Part shown: positions 43,725 to 53,969 of the stretch, one piece after another | How positions within the stretch are numbered: position 1 is the first letter of the stretch | Layout: every line of letters begins with the position of its first letter | Origin: Ditylenchus dipsaci | Taxonomy: Eukaryota; Nematoda; Chromadorea; Rhabditida; Anguinidae | Length of the DNA stretch: 64,000 nt | Reading direction: 5' to 3' | Assembly (NCBI GenBank): GCA_004194705.1 | Contig: SADC01001329.1 | Location: 310,001-374,000, forward strand | Notes under the pieces: model-generated | Database searches by the model: none | The model's input: only the letters and a program-made list of their open reading frames with translations | Told to the model about the DNA's origin: nothing | Translations under genes and position numbers: made by a program

Positions 43725-46700
43725 GTAAGTTTAATGTTTATCTGCATTTCAAAAACTGAAAATCAATGTTTAGAAAGACTGGAGAGACCTCGCAAATGCC
43801 CTGGGCTATTGCTTCTCACACCATCTCTTTGTGGAAATGGACTATACTGGCTCGTCGGTGATAGCTTTTTTATCGCTTTCTTAAAATTTAATAATTTGAT
43901 TATTGTGTAGAACATGTCGATCCATTCCATTCAACAACAAATAGAGTCCAAAGTGCCATCAAAGACCTGTTGAGAAGCAGGCAGTTAGCCACTATAGAGC
44001 AGGGCTTTGTGATAGTGGAACCCTATAAGTTGAAGGAGAAACTGGCCTTTGACAAAAAGGACATGCAACTTCTGTTTCAGGTTATTATGACGTTTAAAAG
44101 CGTTGACTCGATAGATTAGACTGATAAACGACCTAATTTTGAGCAGATATCTTGAAATGTCTAAGCAAACAAAAAAAAATTAAAACAATGACTTTGGATT
44201 TACCAGGAAACAGCCCAGGCGTAAATTTGGGCCTATCCCTCCATGGGGGGGGGCGGGGTTTGCCTTGGTCCCCCCTATTGTGGTTTTTTTTGTGAGTTTT
44301 TAGGCTAAGGCTCAGGCAGAAGTAGGCCAGCGTATGTTAGGACTAACATAATCATGAGTCTAAAACACGTTTGAGTCCGTCCTAACATACGCTAGCCAAC
44401 CCTTGCCTAACCTAAAGCCTAAAAAATCACAAAAAAACAACAGGGGGCACCAAGGCAAAACCCCCCATTGAGGGATAGGGCCGTAAATTTTATAATACAT
44501 ATTCTTGTTGTGGACGACTTTTTCACCTAACTTTTGGGATTGAAAATCGACAATTTAAAAAAATCTTTCCAGAGAGGAACCCTTAATACTAAAATGTTTT
44601 CCTGAATACGAATGTGTTAAGATCAAGTAGAAAAAATTCCAGAAAGCTGAGATATTTCTCAACGTAGGTGAGTGGTACAAATTTTCCGGATGTTCTCAAA
44701 TGGCCTGGCCAACTCTGTTTCAATTTTTAAAAATATCTTTGACTTGATAACGGATTCTGATTCAGGAAGGCATTTCGGTAATATGGGTCGGAACTTGTTT
44801 ACTTGGGGGCCCCTTTTTGGTCAACTATGAATAGTGTTTAGACGTCTTCTAAGTAACTTTTATATGCTAAACCGATAAAAAAAAGTAGTTTGAAACTACT
44901 AGTTTCCAAACAATTTCTGCACTAAAAAATAGGTTTCGAAAAAAATTTTGGTTACCACAAGTTGACCGATTGCCTTGGTCCCCCAAGCTAAAATATCGGG
45001 TATTAAGGTATCCTACCGCGTTTTGTCACTGGAGCTAGGCAAAAAGGTCTCTATATGTATTTTTGGTCAAGAGTCTGGCTCGGAATTATGTCTAAGGTAA
45101 GTGAGTGCGCGCATCTCTAACCAACCAAGCCCCCTGCGCCCCCGAATGGGCTTGGTTGCTTGTAGTTGAGATGCGCACACCCACATACCTAGACACCAAT
45201 CACTCGGAGTAACTCTGGATGCATAAAAACAATAGGCATACCACAGTTTCTTTATGCGGTAGGCCCCGGCTAACAAAACTATGTTCGAATCCCATCTTTT
45301 CGATATTTTTAGGGATATCCAGGTACCCTTTTTGATGTATTTAGCTTGGGGACCAAGGCAATTGTCGATTTATGGTACCCAAATTTTTTTCGAAATCCTA
45401 ACTTTTTAGTACGGAAAATGTTGGGAAACAACCTTTTTATCGTTTTTAGCGTTTAAAAATTACTTAGAGACGTCTAAACACTATTCATAGTTGACCCAAA
45501 AAGGGCCCACCCCCAAGTAATTAAGTGCCTATGGGTCACTTTCAAGAATATTTTTTTTTCAAAATTATCGATTTTCTAGTAGGTTAGACGGTTACGTTTA
45601 GTTTCGCCCTACCCGGTTCTCGGTTAACCGGTTTTTTGCATACCCGGTGTTCGGTTACGGTTTTTCAGTTTTGTATGGGTCGATTTAACGGCTTGTACCT
45701 GGTTCTTGGTTAATTTTTGTCGTAAATTAAGCGGAATTTTATTTTTCCCAGTTTTCGATTAACCGGGTTTTTTTGTTACCCGGTTTTCGGTTCCGATTTA
45801 TCTGACCAATGTTAGCCGACCGTGTCCAACCCTAGTTTCTACCACAATTTCTAAAAGTTAGGTCATGTTCCAGAAATTTCGGCTGGTCTCCAAGCTGATT
45901 ATCAACCTTTTTTAGATGAAGCAGCAGTACATGATAACATCGTATAATTTTACATTTCATTCATACAATTTTTTACCAAAGAAATTTATATTTGCAGAAC
46001 CCTTTATTGGTGTTTGCATTGACCGGACCAACGAGTTCTATGTCATCTGTAAGTGCAACTTATTTCTCGAATTACGCAATAAAGCATCGTAATTTAGGGA
46101 GACATTGTTTCCGTGGTACACTCACGGATTTACTCTTTTGCAACAAATCGGCTGATAAACACGATGACAGGTGTGCTCCCACATACTCTAGTTGACAGCA
46201 CCTCTTCAAAAATAATGCCTTGGTTCACTTTGCTATTTTTTAGCACGTTTTTTATATTCTTAGGAAAATTCAAAAAACAGGAAAATTTTCAAAGAGCATC
46301 ATTGTCTACAAGGTGGCCCAAATTCGTAAAATTATTTAAATTGGTCGTAACTTTTTCATTTCTCAACCATTCGACAAACATTTTGTTTATCAGTAAGAGG
46401 GCACTCCAGGCTTTCGTTTGAAACCTCACTTTTTGTTCTTGTTTAGAATTGATTTTTCGCTGCCCGGTCAAACATTTCGGTCGGTCAAACAAGAGGAAGA
46501 AATAAAGTGTCAAACAAAAGCCTAGAGTGTTCTCTTTTCAAAAATATCTCGCCGAATGATCTAAAAATATGAAAATTAATGGTACAATTGCAGTTTAGTA
46601 GGGTTGACGAGCCTTCGAAAATTTCGAGCCTTCGGCTCGACAACCTACAGTTTAGGCATCCTTAACCGCTTTAGGCATCCTTAAATATTTTAGGCATCCA

Positions 46701-49700
46701 TAAAAAGTTTAGGCATCCTTAACTTTATTCGATAACAACATGTATAGAGTATACGGCGTGTAAATGTGCCACCTTTTAGCGAAAAGATGTCACTTTTTTT
46801 TGTCAAATAGGCGGGCTGAAGTATGCAATGTGTGTGCCGAACTAAAACGCCAAAAATCATCTTAATCGTGCTTCTTTTTATCTTTAACGTGCAGAAAACA
46901 CGTTTTTAGGATTGGGAAAGCACTTTTTCCCGAGAAAAAAAATATTCAGAAAAAATGTCGGTCTCGGTCTCTCAAGGCAAAAATGTGAAAAACACGCAAA
47001 AAAATAATTTTTTAGGTCGCAAAGCCTAGAATCTCTAATCTCTAAAAAAATTCTATGATCTCTAACTTACCATGTTTTTTCAACCGAGGCAAAAAGAGAC
47101 TTTATATGCATTTTTGATCAAGAGTACTTCTCGGAATCATGTCTAAGGTATGTGAGTGTGCGCATCTCAACTCCAAGCCCCCTGCGCCCCGAATGGAGCG
47201 CAGGGGGCTTGAGAGTTAGAGATGCGCGCACACACTTACCTTAGACAGGATTCCGAGAAGTACTCTTGATCAAAAAATGCATATATTTTCTATTTTTGCC
47301 ACGGCCTAGTTAAAAAGCATGGTAAAACAGTCGAAAACCAGGTAGAGAGCTGTTCAAAAATTGTCTTTTTATTATTTTCTTCCCTTATCATTACAGCCCG
47401 AAGTTTCATAGAAATTGCTTTTTTAGTTATTTCATAGCAAAATAATTACTTTAAAATGGTTTCCGACTACTTTAAAAGAACTCGAATTATTTAGGGATGC
47501 CCAAAGTATTTTTTGGATGCCTAAACTTTCTATGGATGCCTAAAATATTTAAGGATGCCTAAACTTTTTAAGGATGCCCAAAGTGGTTAAGGATGCCTAA
47601 ACTGCAATTAGGCCAAATTAATCAAGTTCAATTTAAAAAAGAGCATTAGGCGAGTGGTGACCAAGGCATTTTTTTGAGGATGAAGTCTCTACTACAGCAG
47701 AGCAAACATTTTTACTAAAACACCTTGCAAAAAAACTTTTTAGACCTACAGTGGTTGATAACAACTTCAAAGGCGCTTTTGTCCGAGATATCATTAAAGT
47801 GATAAATTTCAAGTAAAACTTTGATTAAAATTATGATTTTGTTTAGGGACTCGATTTTCTTCACTCATCCAGCATCGGCTACCATGGTAGCTGTTCTATT
47901 GACATCAAAAAATATGTTTTGTGACTTTAATAACAATTTTCAGGTGCCTTAACTACCTCACAGTGCCTTGTTGACAGGTATATTTTGGTCGGCAGAAAAT
48001 CCCGGGTACGGATGCGAGATGGCCCTAAAAATTTCAATAATGCCATGGCCCAAATTTGAGCGAATACTTTAAATATTGAGATACTTTTGGCCCCTTGTGT
48101 AAACGGTAGGGTCACATTTCATTTCGCGACATTTCATTTCGCAGCTTTTATGGGGTCTGAAAGGTATCTTTTAAAAAATATTTTAGTCACAATTGTTTTT
48201 AACGCTTTAAACCTTTTCCTTCAACTTCTATGTCTATTTTATGGAAAAATGACTAAAATGCAAGTTTTCCAAAATATTTTGGAATTTAGTCATTTTTCAA
48301 GAAATTGATTTTTTTCCGAAAAGCCATATCTCAACATTGAGATCTTCAACAAACGTTGTGTAACATAGGTTTTGTAGCGCTTGAGCTGCGCTACAATATG
48401 ATGCTGAAAATTTATTGAAATTTTATTTAAATTTCTATCAGTTAAAGTAACGAATACGTATTTGAATATTATTTTTCCATAAAATAGACAAAGAAGTTGA
48501 AGGAAAAGGGTTTAAAGCGTTAAAAACAATTGTGACTAAAATAGTTTTTTAAAAAAATACCTTTCAGACACCATAAAAGCTGCGAAATGAAATGTCGAGA
48601 AATGAAATGTGAAACTACCGTGTAAACAGCTTAATGATTATAATATAATAATTTTTCAGTCATTGGATACTAAAAATATCCGGTTTCGGTATTTCTCGCT
48701 TGCTCTATAAATGGCGCCACAACGGAATGTTGGATGGCAGAACAGGTTCGTTGGGCATATGCCTAAAAGCTTAAAAATTATCATAAGTTTTAGGTGTTCC
48801 TCTTATTCCTAACTCAGGTATCATTTTCGGAAAGAAACATTTTTCCCGCAATATTTTGACACAACAAACGGTAACACTATAAAATGATCCCCCCTCCCAA
48901 ACTTGCGAAAAATTCACTGTTCCTCAAGGGTAAAAGACCCGTCTCATATTGTTTCTCGCGCTGTGAAAAGGCACGGAAACACTTTGATTTCCAAAAATCG
49001 AAAAAACAAAATTTTCGATTTGCCTTGGCAGGTAAAATAAAAAGGTAAAAATTTAGAAAAATTAAAAAAAAGTTTTAATTTCCGTCAAAACATTTTTAAA
49101 GGAATTAGGGCTGTATTGGGAGGGGAAGGGGATAAAAGGAGGCACTTCCATTGGCAAACCTTAAAAGAGTGAATTCTGGACTACTTCGGAGGTCTTACCA
49201 TGTTTTCCAACCGAGGCAAAAAGAGACTCTATATGCATTTTTTGATCAAGAGTACTTCTCGGAATCATGTCTAAGGTAAGTGAGTGCGCGCATCTCTAAC
49301 CAACCAAGCCCCCTGCACCCCCTCCGGGGCTTGGGGCTTGAAGTTGAGATGCGCACACCCACATACCTTAGACACAAATCACTCGAAGTGACTCTGGATG
49401 CATGAAAAAACATGCGTACCACAGTTTATTTATGCGGTATGCCCCAGTATTCAAAACTATCTTCAATATTTTCCTTTTTGTCCAAAATTGGCCACTATTT
49501 GGTCCATTTCCACCATAATAAGGCCCTAAACCCCTTCAAAATGGTCAAAATGGGTAGTTTTGGGTGGTCCCAAAACTCAATTTTTTATTGACCTGAACTC
49601 AAAAATAATGCTTTTCTCTAGCTCCTGAGGCCAATTTAGGTCGATATATTAACATCGATAACATTAAAAAAGCTGATTTGGGGGGGGGGGGGTGTATATC

Positions 49701-52700
49701 CAAGTTATTTCCAAAAGACATCATGAGAACCAGTGTTGTGAGTGGCACCGGTGCGGCTCGGCACCGGTCGCTCACGGCACCGCACCGGTGCCGTGAGCTG
49801 GTGCCGGTGCCGAAATTTTGAGAGTCGGTGCCGTGAGCCGGTGCCGAAATTTTCAGGGTCGGTGCCATGAGCCGGTGCCGGTGCTGGAATTTAAAAGTCG
49901 GTGCCGTGAGCTGGTGCCGGTGCCGGATTTTTTGAGGTCGGTGTAGTAAATCGGTGCTGGTGCCGAAATTCTGAAAAAGGGAAATTACATCGGTGCGGCA
50001 CCGGCACCAGGCAGCTCACGGCACCGCACCGGTGCCGTGAGCTGGTGCCGGTGCCGAAAAATTACCAGTTGGTGCGGTGAGCTGGTGCCGGTGCCGAAAA
50101 TTTTTCGGTCGGTGCCGTGAGATGGTGCCGGTGCCTGAATTTTCACGATCGGTGCCGTGAACCGGTGCCGGTGCCGAAATTTTTGAGGTCGGTGCCGTGA
50201 GCTGGTGCCGGTGCCACAATTCTAAGATTTACAACACTGATGAGAACACTACGATAATAAAAATATTCAATGACTGTTTTAACCTTCTTTTTTTGGATGC
50301 CTATTCCCTTTTAAAACTTCTGATGTTAATTTTTGCTTATTTTACTTGAATTTTTCTGCAGAAAATAGAGAGAGAGAAAAACCATACAGGCAACGTTGAA
50401 AAATTTAGATATGACTCACAAAAAAAGACGCTGATTTAAACAAATGAAAAATGGCCGCGTTTTTTTTTGCTTCACCCTGTACGATAACAAGAAAGTTAAT
50501 TCCAGAAATTCACTATTATGCCCCGGAAGTGAGGCGAGCCATCAAAATGGCTGTACAGAGGAATAAACCCGAAGATTTCGAGTTCTCCAATCCAGATGGT
50601 CAGGCGCAGGACATCTATTCTTTTGGTGCTATTCTATTCGAAATTTTGTTTCGCAAGAAAATAGTGGAAATCGATGATATTATGGAAGGTATCATGACTA
50701 CCTGAGATTTTTTCAGTAAACATTTGTTGATATATTAGTGGTGGAAACCAGTGAAGAAGACATTGGCATTTTCAGTCAACAAGCTGAGGACAAAATACCC
50801 CTTTACCCAACATTTCCAACAGAGGAGGAAATCCATCCAGACTTGATTGGTCTGATGCACAAATGCTTTAATGGCAAACCAGACCAACGTCCTGATGCCA
50901 ATATGGTCAGTTTGTCTTTTCCGGGCCTTTACTTATTTCTACAAATAATATCAAAACTACCAACCTTAAATTTTCACTTTAAACGTCAGCCTTTTACGAT
51001 CGTCTAACTGTACCAATTAAATAGTGACCAAAAGCCGAAAATTAGCACCAGAAAAACACCCTTAATACAATTTTTCTGCATTCAGGTTCGCAAAATCACT
51101 GATGCTACTCTCAAAATGTAAGTTTCACACTAAAATCGCAAAAAATTATTTATTTTCTGTGTTTTCCAGGCCAGGCAGTTTGGTAGACCAGGTGAAAAAT
51201 TGTATATTTAACAAAAATCAGAAATTCTTATGCCCAGAAAGAAAAAAGATAAAAAAATATCTATCAGAGTGCTGATTGTTTGCGGCTTTTCTTAACAAAA
51301 ATTTTTAACCAAATTTTCATCCAGATGGTCAAGAACATGGAGCAGTACACCAATAACTTGGAGAATCTGGTAAAGGATCAGACGGGCAAGCTAGAGGAGG
51401 AGCAGCATCATGCAGAGCAGATACTCATGGAATTATTGCCCAAGTAAAATTGAAGAAAATGCTAATATGAATGCTAATAACCTTGGTTTAGGTCAGTGGT
51501 GGACGAGCTAAGGTTAGGCAGGAGAGTCGAGTGGGACTTTTGAACTTAAATTTGTGGTTTAGCTTGAATAAAAAGGGCAAACAAGCAAATTTAGCCCAAA
51601 TTCTATAAGTCAGTGACCATCATGTACTCAGACATAGTAGGTTTTACCTCACTGTGCAGTGAGAGTCAGCCAATGGAGGTGGTCAACCTGCTGAATGGCA
51701 TGTTCAAAGCATTTGACCGTGCCATCAGTCAACATTCAGCCTACAAAGTCGAGACTATTGGTCAGTTTTCGTTACTATATTTTGAGGGTTTTTCATTGGA
51801 ATTTTGGTTCTTTTTTTTTATTCCGTCCTATTATTATAGGTGATGCCTATATGGTGGCATCAGGAGTGCCGGAGAAGATGAAGACGGACCACGTGAAAGA
51901 AATTGCCTGCATTGCACTTCTCCAACGAGAATTCCTTTGTGACTATGAAATCCCTCATAGACCTAATCAAAGGGTAGGTTAATACTCTTTTCTACGGTTA
52001 TCGAGTCGAGTACCCCCCAGTCTCGGTAATTGGACTTGCAACCTGTAAAAATTCGGGTACCCGGTACCAATACCCTTCTTATATAAATAATAAAACTTAT
52101 ATAAAAGGGTGTGTATAACCCCGAAAAAAGAAAAAAAAGAAATTTGGGTACCCGACCGGGCATAGGCCCTAACCGAAATGTTGGCGGTCCGGCGGGTAAA
52201 AGTTTTTTCGGACCGACCTGATAGAAATTTTGAAAATTACGGGCTTGGCTAGCTCGTTCACATGCCTGTACTTGACTCAAAATTATTACCTCATACTCGA
52301 AACTCAGACACTCAACAACATAAAAACTACATCATCTAATATTTTCAGTTGCACTGTCGATGGGGCTTTAACTCGGGCAGTGTGTTCACAGGTTATTTTA
52401 CATGGAAAATATATTTTCCTCAAAAATAATTTCTAGGAGTTGTTGGTGTAACTGCTCCAAGGTACAGCCTTTACTAGAAAATTTGTTCAAAAAAGCTAAC
52501 AGATTTCTTTTAGATACTGCGTTTTTGGAACAACGGTTGGTTTTTTTTACGACAAACTATATAATTTATTGTTTTTATTAAGGCACACAGAGCCTTCATT
52601 TTTTTTTTAAATTTTTACAAAAAAAAATTTGCGTTAAGATGATTAAACAACATACTTCTTGAGACTTTTGAAAGAATTTTTTTGTAAAAAAACAGAAGAG

Positions 52701-53205
52701 TGGACCAAGGCCTCTATATTTTCACATATGGATCCGCCTTCTTTGTTAAATTTTGCGGAAATTTGAAATATGGACTGAGACAAATAAAAAATTGTCGTAT
52801 AATTTCTATATTGATTACGGCCCAGCAGTTAAACATTGCAGGTGAGCCTGGCGGCCAAAATGGAGTCCACCGGGCAGCCCGACAGAATTCAGATGACTTT
52901 GAAAAGTCACCAGTTGCTCTCAGAACAGTTTCCGGAATTCAGATGCTCTCCAAGAGGCGGAGTTAGGTTGGAGGTATACATCATTAAATAGTTTTTGTTG
53001 AATGGTAATCAAAAAATTTATTGGGTTTCAGGGAGTCGGTACACTGGTAATTTTTACAAAGAAACAGCTTTTTTTAACTCAAGCAATAGTTTTATTTTAG
53101 CTAACATACTGGCTAGAAGCCCGAGAAGAAATTTATCTGAGTGACGATTTGGAGGATGATTACCTGGAGCAGGAGACAACCATATCAAACATCTCTGTTC
53201 AATAG
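35016..53205 (+). CDS. Receptor (membrane) guanylate cyclase
   Basis: Single-pass receptor that makes cGMP from GTP. Order: ligand-binding domain, short membrane segment, kinase homology domain, coiled coil, class III cyclase domain, stop TAG at 53203-53205. More than 35 exons of 15-183 nt with GT-AG borders were placed by matching phase; details are in the four block entries. The signal-peptide exon(s) upstream of 35016 were not found. Introns carry several TIR elements. Three phase breaks sit in short homopolymers (G4 38481-38484, A4 39550-39553, C3 46000-46002); splice joins near 41920-42113, 44081-45915 and 51492-51610 are unsettled. The C-tail is acidic (EREE-like start, DDLEDDYLEQE). 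Function as a cyclase is in doubt because of substitutions at two catalytic positions. Confidence 0.85.
36370..37003. mobile_element. Foldback element in a cyclase intron
   Basis: Arms about 36411-36625 and 36815-37003 are inverted: AACCGTTCAGCAAATCTTTAG, GATTCGAACGGGTAAAACAG, GAACATGATGGCTGAAAAA and GAAAGACGGTTT all have mirrors. A smaller inner pair (TTCAAATACTGTTTAAGAC.. and AAACATTTGATTTTC..) sits between. The ORF at 36267-36623 is a by-product. Confidence 0.75.
38726..38955. repeat. Inverted GAGGTCGAGGT repeat element
   Basis: TTGGCCACAATTGAGGTGTG and GAGGTCGAGGTATGAGG on the left mirror CCTCGACCTCGCACCTCCC and CCATTGTGGCCA on the right. Intronic, non-coding. Confidence 0.6.
38956..39323. 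mobile_element. ACCGTATTT-family element, inner word GAGTGGCAGC
   Basis: CTGTATTTCCACTAATAGAG at the left and TTATTAGAGAAAATACAG at the right; the core (GATTTTGGGTGCTCAACC, AGAGCTCGTGAGAGC) is the reverse complement of the core in the 30813 and 56311 copies. Another end copy (TTATTAGAGGAAATACGG) lies at about 39073. Confidence 0.65.
40168..41128. mobile_element. Poly-C/G element with stacked duplicated ends
   Basis: Two left ends (GACGCTACTGTCATATACC at 40168 and 40202) and three right ends (GGGTATATGACAGTAGG, then two GGTATATTACAGTAGCGC) are stacked. The inner arms CCATTTTATGTAATAATTTTG / CAAATAATT-type text and AGGACCAGAAATGCC mirror. The middle holds the 115-bp palindrome and a piece with GGCCGGGCCAGAGGCCC. 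Confidence 0.7.
40447..40555. repeat. GC-rich central palindrome, copy 3
   Basis: GTCAAAAGTAAGTGAGTGCG (one arm diverged at the AAGG) and, on the minus strand, GTCTAAGGTATGTGGGTGTG around CCCCCTTCGGGGG. Confidence 0.85.
41544..41732. mobile_element. Small hAT-type MITE, 189 bp
   Basis: CAGGGATGGGAATCGTACTT and TTTTATTCCCGTCCCTG are inverted ends of the hAT type. Flanks GGATAAGA and GTATAGGA agree at six of eight positions, a decayed TSD. The interior is T-rich with repeated TACTTTTTTC. Confidence 0.65.
42395..42511. repeat. Hairpin repeat, second copy of 340-442
   Basis: GTCAAAAAGACGATTTTTGC and its exact mirror GCAAAAATCGTCTTTTTGAC close a hairpin with inner CCTGTGGTTTGGCCC / GCCAAACTACAGG. 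Confidence 0.75.
43285..43535. mobile_element. Diverged ACCGTATTT-family element
   Basis: CTTCTCTAATATAGCCCCCC and GGGGGGAGACTCTATTAAAACATTTGCGGTA are decayed ends; the core TCGACTTTGAAGGCGTGTAT, AGCTCCCACAAGCTCTACC and GGTTGAACACCCAAAATCTC is the family core. It lies just before the membrane-segment exon of the cyclase gene. Confidence 0.6.
43774..50905 (+). CDS. Cyclase receptor: kinase homology domain
   Basis: Exons: 43774-43853, 43911-44080, 45916-45941, 45998-46048, 46098-46170, 47744-47798, 47847-47920, 48660-48745, 50506-50688, 50739-50905. Motifs in order: ETSQMPWAIASHTI; VHDNI then PFIGVCIDRTNEFYVI; CFRGTLTDLL; GAFVRDIIKGLDFLHSS; YHGSCSIDIKKYVF in place of the HRD loop; LKISGFGISRLL where an active kinase has DFG; HYYAPEVRR (APE); DIYSFGAILFEIL; CFNGKPDQRPDAN. 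The absent HRD and DFG aspartates fit the regulatory pseudokinase of this family. One base appears missing at 46000-46002, and the 44080 to 45916 join needs one more base or a missed exon. Confidence 0.85.
44216..44489. mobile_element. TIR element with (CCTAAG) text inside
   Basis: AAATTTGGGCCTATCCCTCC and its mirror AGGGATAGGGCCGTAAATTT are the ends, followed inward by a GGGGTTTGCCTTGG / CCAAGGCAAAACCCC pair and by AGGCTAAGGCTCAGGC and GCCTTGCCTAACCTAAAGCC in inverse order, plus a CCAGCGTATGTTAGGAC / GTCCTAACATACGC pair. Confidence 0.75.
44760..45560. mobile_element. Foldback with ~220-bp arms
   Basis: Left arm about 44783-45005 (GGTCAACTATGAATAGTGTT, TAGACGTCTTCTAAGTAA, TTGCCTTGGTCCCC) mirrors the right arm about 45350-45540. 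The core is the poly-C-family interior with palindrome copy 4 (45089-45195), which therefore inserted between the arms or was always its centre. Confidence 0.7.
45089..45195. repeat. GC-rich central palindrome, copy 4
   Basis: GTCTAAGGTAAGTGAGTGCG on the plus strand; the minus arm GTCTAGGTATGTGGGTGTG has lost one A of the AAGG. Confidence 0.85.
45578..45836. mobile_element. AACCGG-rich hAT-like element
   Basis: TAGGTTAGACGGTTACG at the left and CCGACCGTGTCCAACCCTA at the right, with CCCGGTTCTCGGTTAACCGG permutations between. Composition matches 9317-10228; no clear TSD. Confidence 0.5.
46646..47607. mobile_element. Element with tandem TTTAGGCATCCTTAA ends
   Basis: Left end: four TTTAGGCATCC(T/A)TAA units from 46650 to 46720. 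Right end: five to six inverted AAGGATGCCTAAAC units from 47495 to 47600. Outermost words TACAGTTTAGG and CCTAAACTGCA mirror. The interior holds palindrome copy 5 and a GTGTAAATGTGCCACCTTTT fragment shared with 53290. Confidence 0.75.
47140..47248. repeat. GC-rich central palindrome, copy 5
   Basis: Opposite orientation to copies 3, 4 and 6: plus-strand arm GTCTAAGGTATGTGAGTGTG, minus-strand arm GTCTAAGGTAAGTGTGTGCG. Confidence 0.85.
48094..48622. mobile_element. Foldback with ~180-bp arms in a cyclase intron
   Basis: GTAAACGGTAGGGTCACATTTC and TTTCGCAGCTTTTATGGGG, AAACCTTTTCCTTCAACTTC mirror the right side down to CGTGTAAAC at about 48622. The loop contains GTAGCGCTTGAGCTGCGCTAC, a palindrome also found at 61910 and 62140. 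It ends about 40 bp before exon 48660. Confidence 0.75.
49070..49722. mobile_element. Poly-G-ended element with palindrome copy 6
   Basis: The right end is GATTTGGGGGGGGGGGGTGTATATCC; inner text GAGGCCAATTTAGGTCGATA and CCAAAACTCAATTTTTTATTG is the family arm also at 10890-11000 and 57550-57640. The left end is not clear. The palindrome is at 49269-49375. Confidence 0.55.
49269..49375. repeat. GC-rich central palindrome, copy 6
   Basis: GTCTAAGGTAAGTGAGTGCG / minus GTCTAAGGTATGTGGGTGTG with CCAAGCCCCCTGCACCCCC in the stem. Confidence 0.85.
49731..50239. mobile_element. hAT element, 509 bp, perfect 8-bp TSD, filled with a tandem array
   Basis: CAGTGTTGTGAGTGGC and ATTTACAACACTG are the ends; ATGAGAAC flanks both (49723-49730, 50240-50247). 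The interior is about ten units of ~35-60 bp built on GGTGCCGTGAGCTGGTGCCG plus an AT spacer, all same sense, with short inverted GGCACCGGTGC pieces at about 49748-49790 and 49995-50040. The ORFs through it are not genes. Confidence 0.9.
51086..51536 (+). CDS. Cyclase receptor: signalling-helix coiled coil
   Basis: Exons 51086-51117, 51170-51191 (22 nt), 51325-51443 and about 51492-51536. The third reads MVKNMEQYTNNLENLVKDQT then ..KLEEEQHHAEQILMELLP, the conserved dimerisation helix before the cyclase domain (family: YxxxLExLVxERTxxLxxEK..LLxxLLP). The fourth reads KSVVDELRLGRRVEWDF and then meets an in-frame TGA in a T4 tract at 51538-51541; the donor that joins it to 51610 is not clear. 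Confidence 0.75.
51610..53205 (+). CDS. Cyclase receptor: guanylate cyclase catalytic domain and C-tail
   Basis: Exons 51610-51760, 51840-51973, 52349-52391, 52437-52461, 52514-52535, 52842-52973, 53032-53046, 53101-53205 join in phase. SVTIMYSDIVGFTSLCSE and ETIGDAYMVASG keep both metal-binding Asp; the Glu of VETIGD and the Cys of PRYCVFG are the guanine-specifying pair. The usual FGDTVNTASRMES is here FGTTVSLAAKMESTG, so the catalytic Asn is Ser and the Arg is Lys. HTG of RIGIHTG is NSG. GVGTL/LTYWLEA matches the family end GKGxxxTYWL. The tail of about 27 residues is acidic and ends SNISVQ. Confidence 0.9.
52012..52195. repeat. GGGTACCCG-rich hAT-like remnant in the cyclase gene
   Basis: GAGTACCCCCCAGTCTCGG, GGGTACCCGGTACC and GGGTACCCGACCGGGC words relate it to 9317-10228; boundaries not resolved. 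Confidence 0.4.
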
Positions 53206-53289
53206 GCTAATAGGAAAAGAAGATCTTTGTTGTTATAGAAATTTAAAAACTAGATCCGTGTTAAAAAAATTATCGCGAAAACAAAATTG

Positions 53290-53600
53290 ACGGTGTGTAA
53301 ATGTGGCACCTTTTAGCGAAAAGATGTCATTTTTTTGTCGAAAAGGGGACCTTATGTACTTTGGGGGGGCCACCGATTTTTCACCAAAATTTTTCCGTTT
53401 TATATAGTGATCAAGTTAATTATGGTGATTTAATTGACCATGATCACTTTAATCAACATATTTTCTATGGTCACTAAGAGACGGTTAACATAATTATTAT
53501 GATTATTAAAATAAACATGTAAAAATTGAAGAAAAAACCGAGGTGAAAAAATCGGTGGCCCCCCCCCCCCCCAAAGTACATAAGGTCCGAAAAGGCGCTT
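53290..53600. mobile_element. TIR element just after the cyclase gene
   Basis: GGACCTTATGTACTTTGGGG..CCACCGATTTTTCACC on the left mirrors GGTGAAAAAATCGGTGG..CCAAAGTACATAAGGTCC on the right. The GTGTAAATGTGGCACC flank is repeated at 46755 and, diverged, 57335. Confidence 0.7.
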
Positions 53601-53969
53601 TTTAAAAGTGATAACAATGAGTTATCTCAGCAAAAAAATATCGCCAAAAGAAAAAAGTATGAAGCATGTCAGAAAAATAATTTGATTCATACTGCTATTT
53701 TGTGGGCAATTTTTTTTCCTGTCCTAGATTTTACTTTTTTTTGTCCCAAATATATTCTGGCGTAAATTCGGGACAAAAGGTATATTTGGGACAGAAAAAA
53801 GCATTGTATTTTTTTTATTTTGCAATAAATGATACCTCGTCAGAAACTAGGGCTAAAGTCACAATCCCCCCTGGTCCGAAAGTGGCCAAAATGGTGTCCC
53901 TGCCAAAATGGTGTCCTCATTTTAGCTACTTTGAACATTAAGAAGCAACAAAAATGGCTCAAATAGAAT

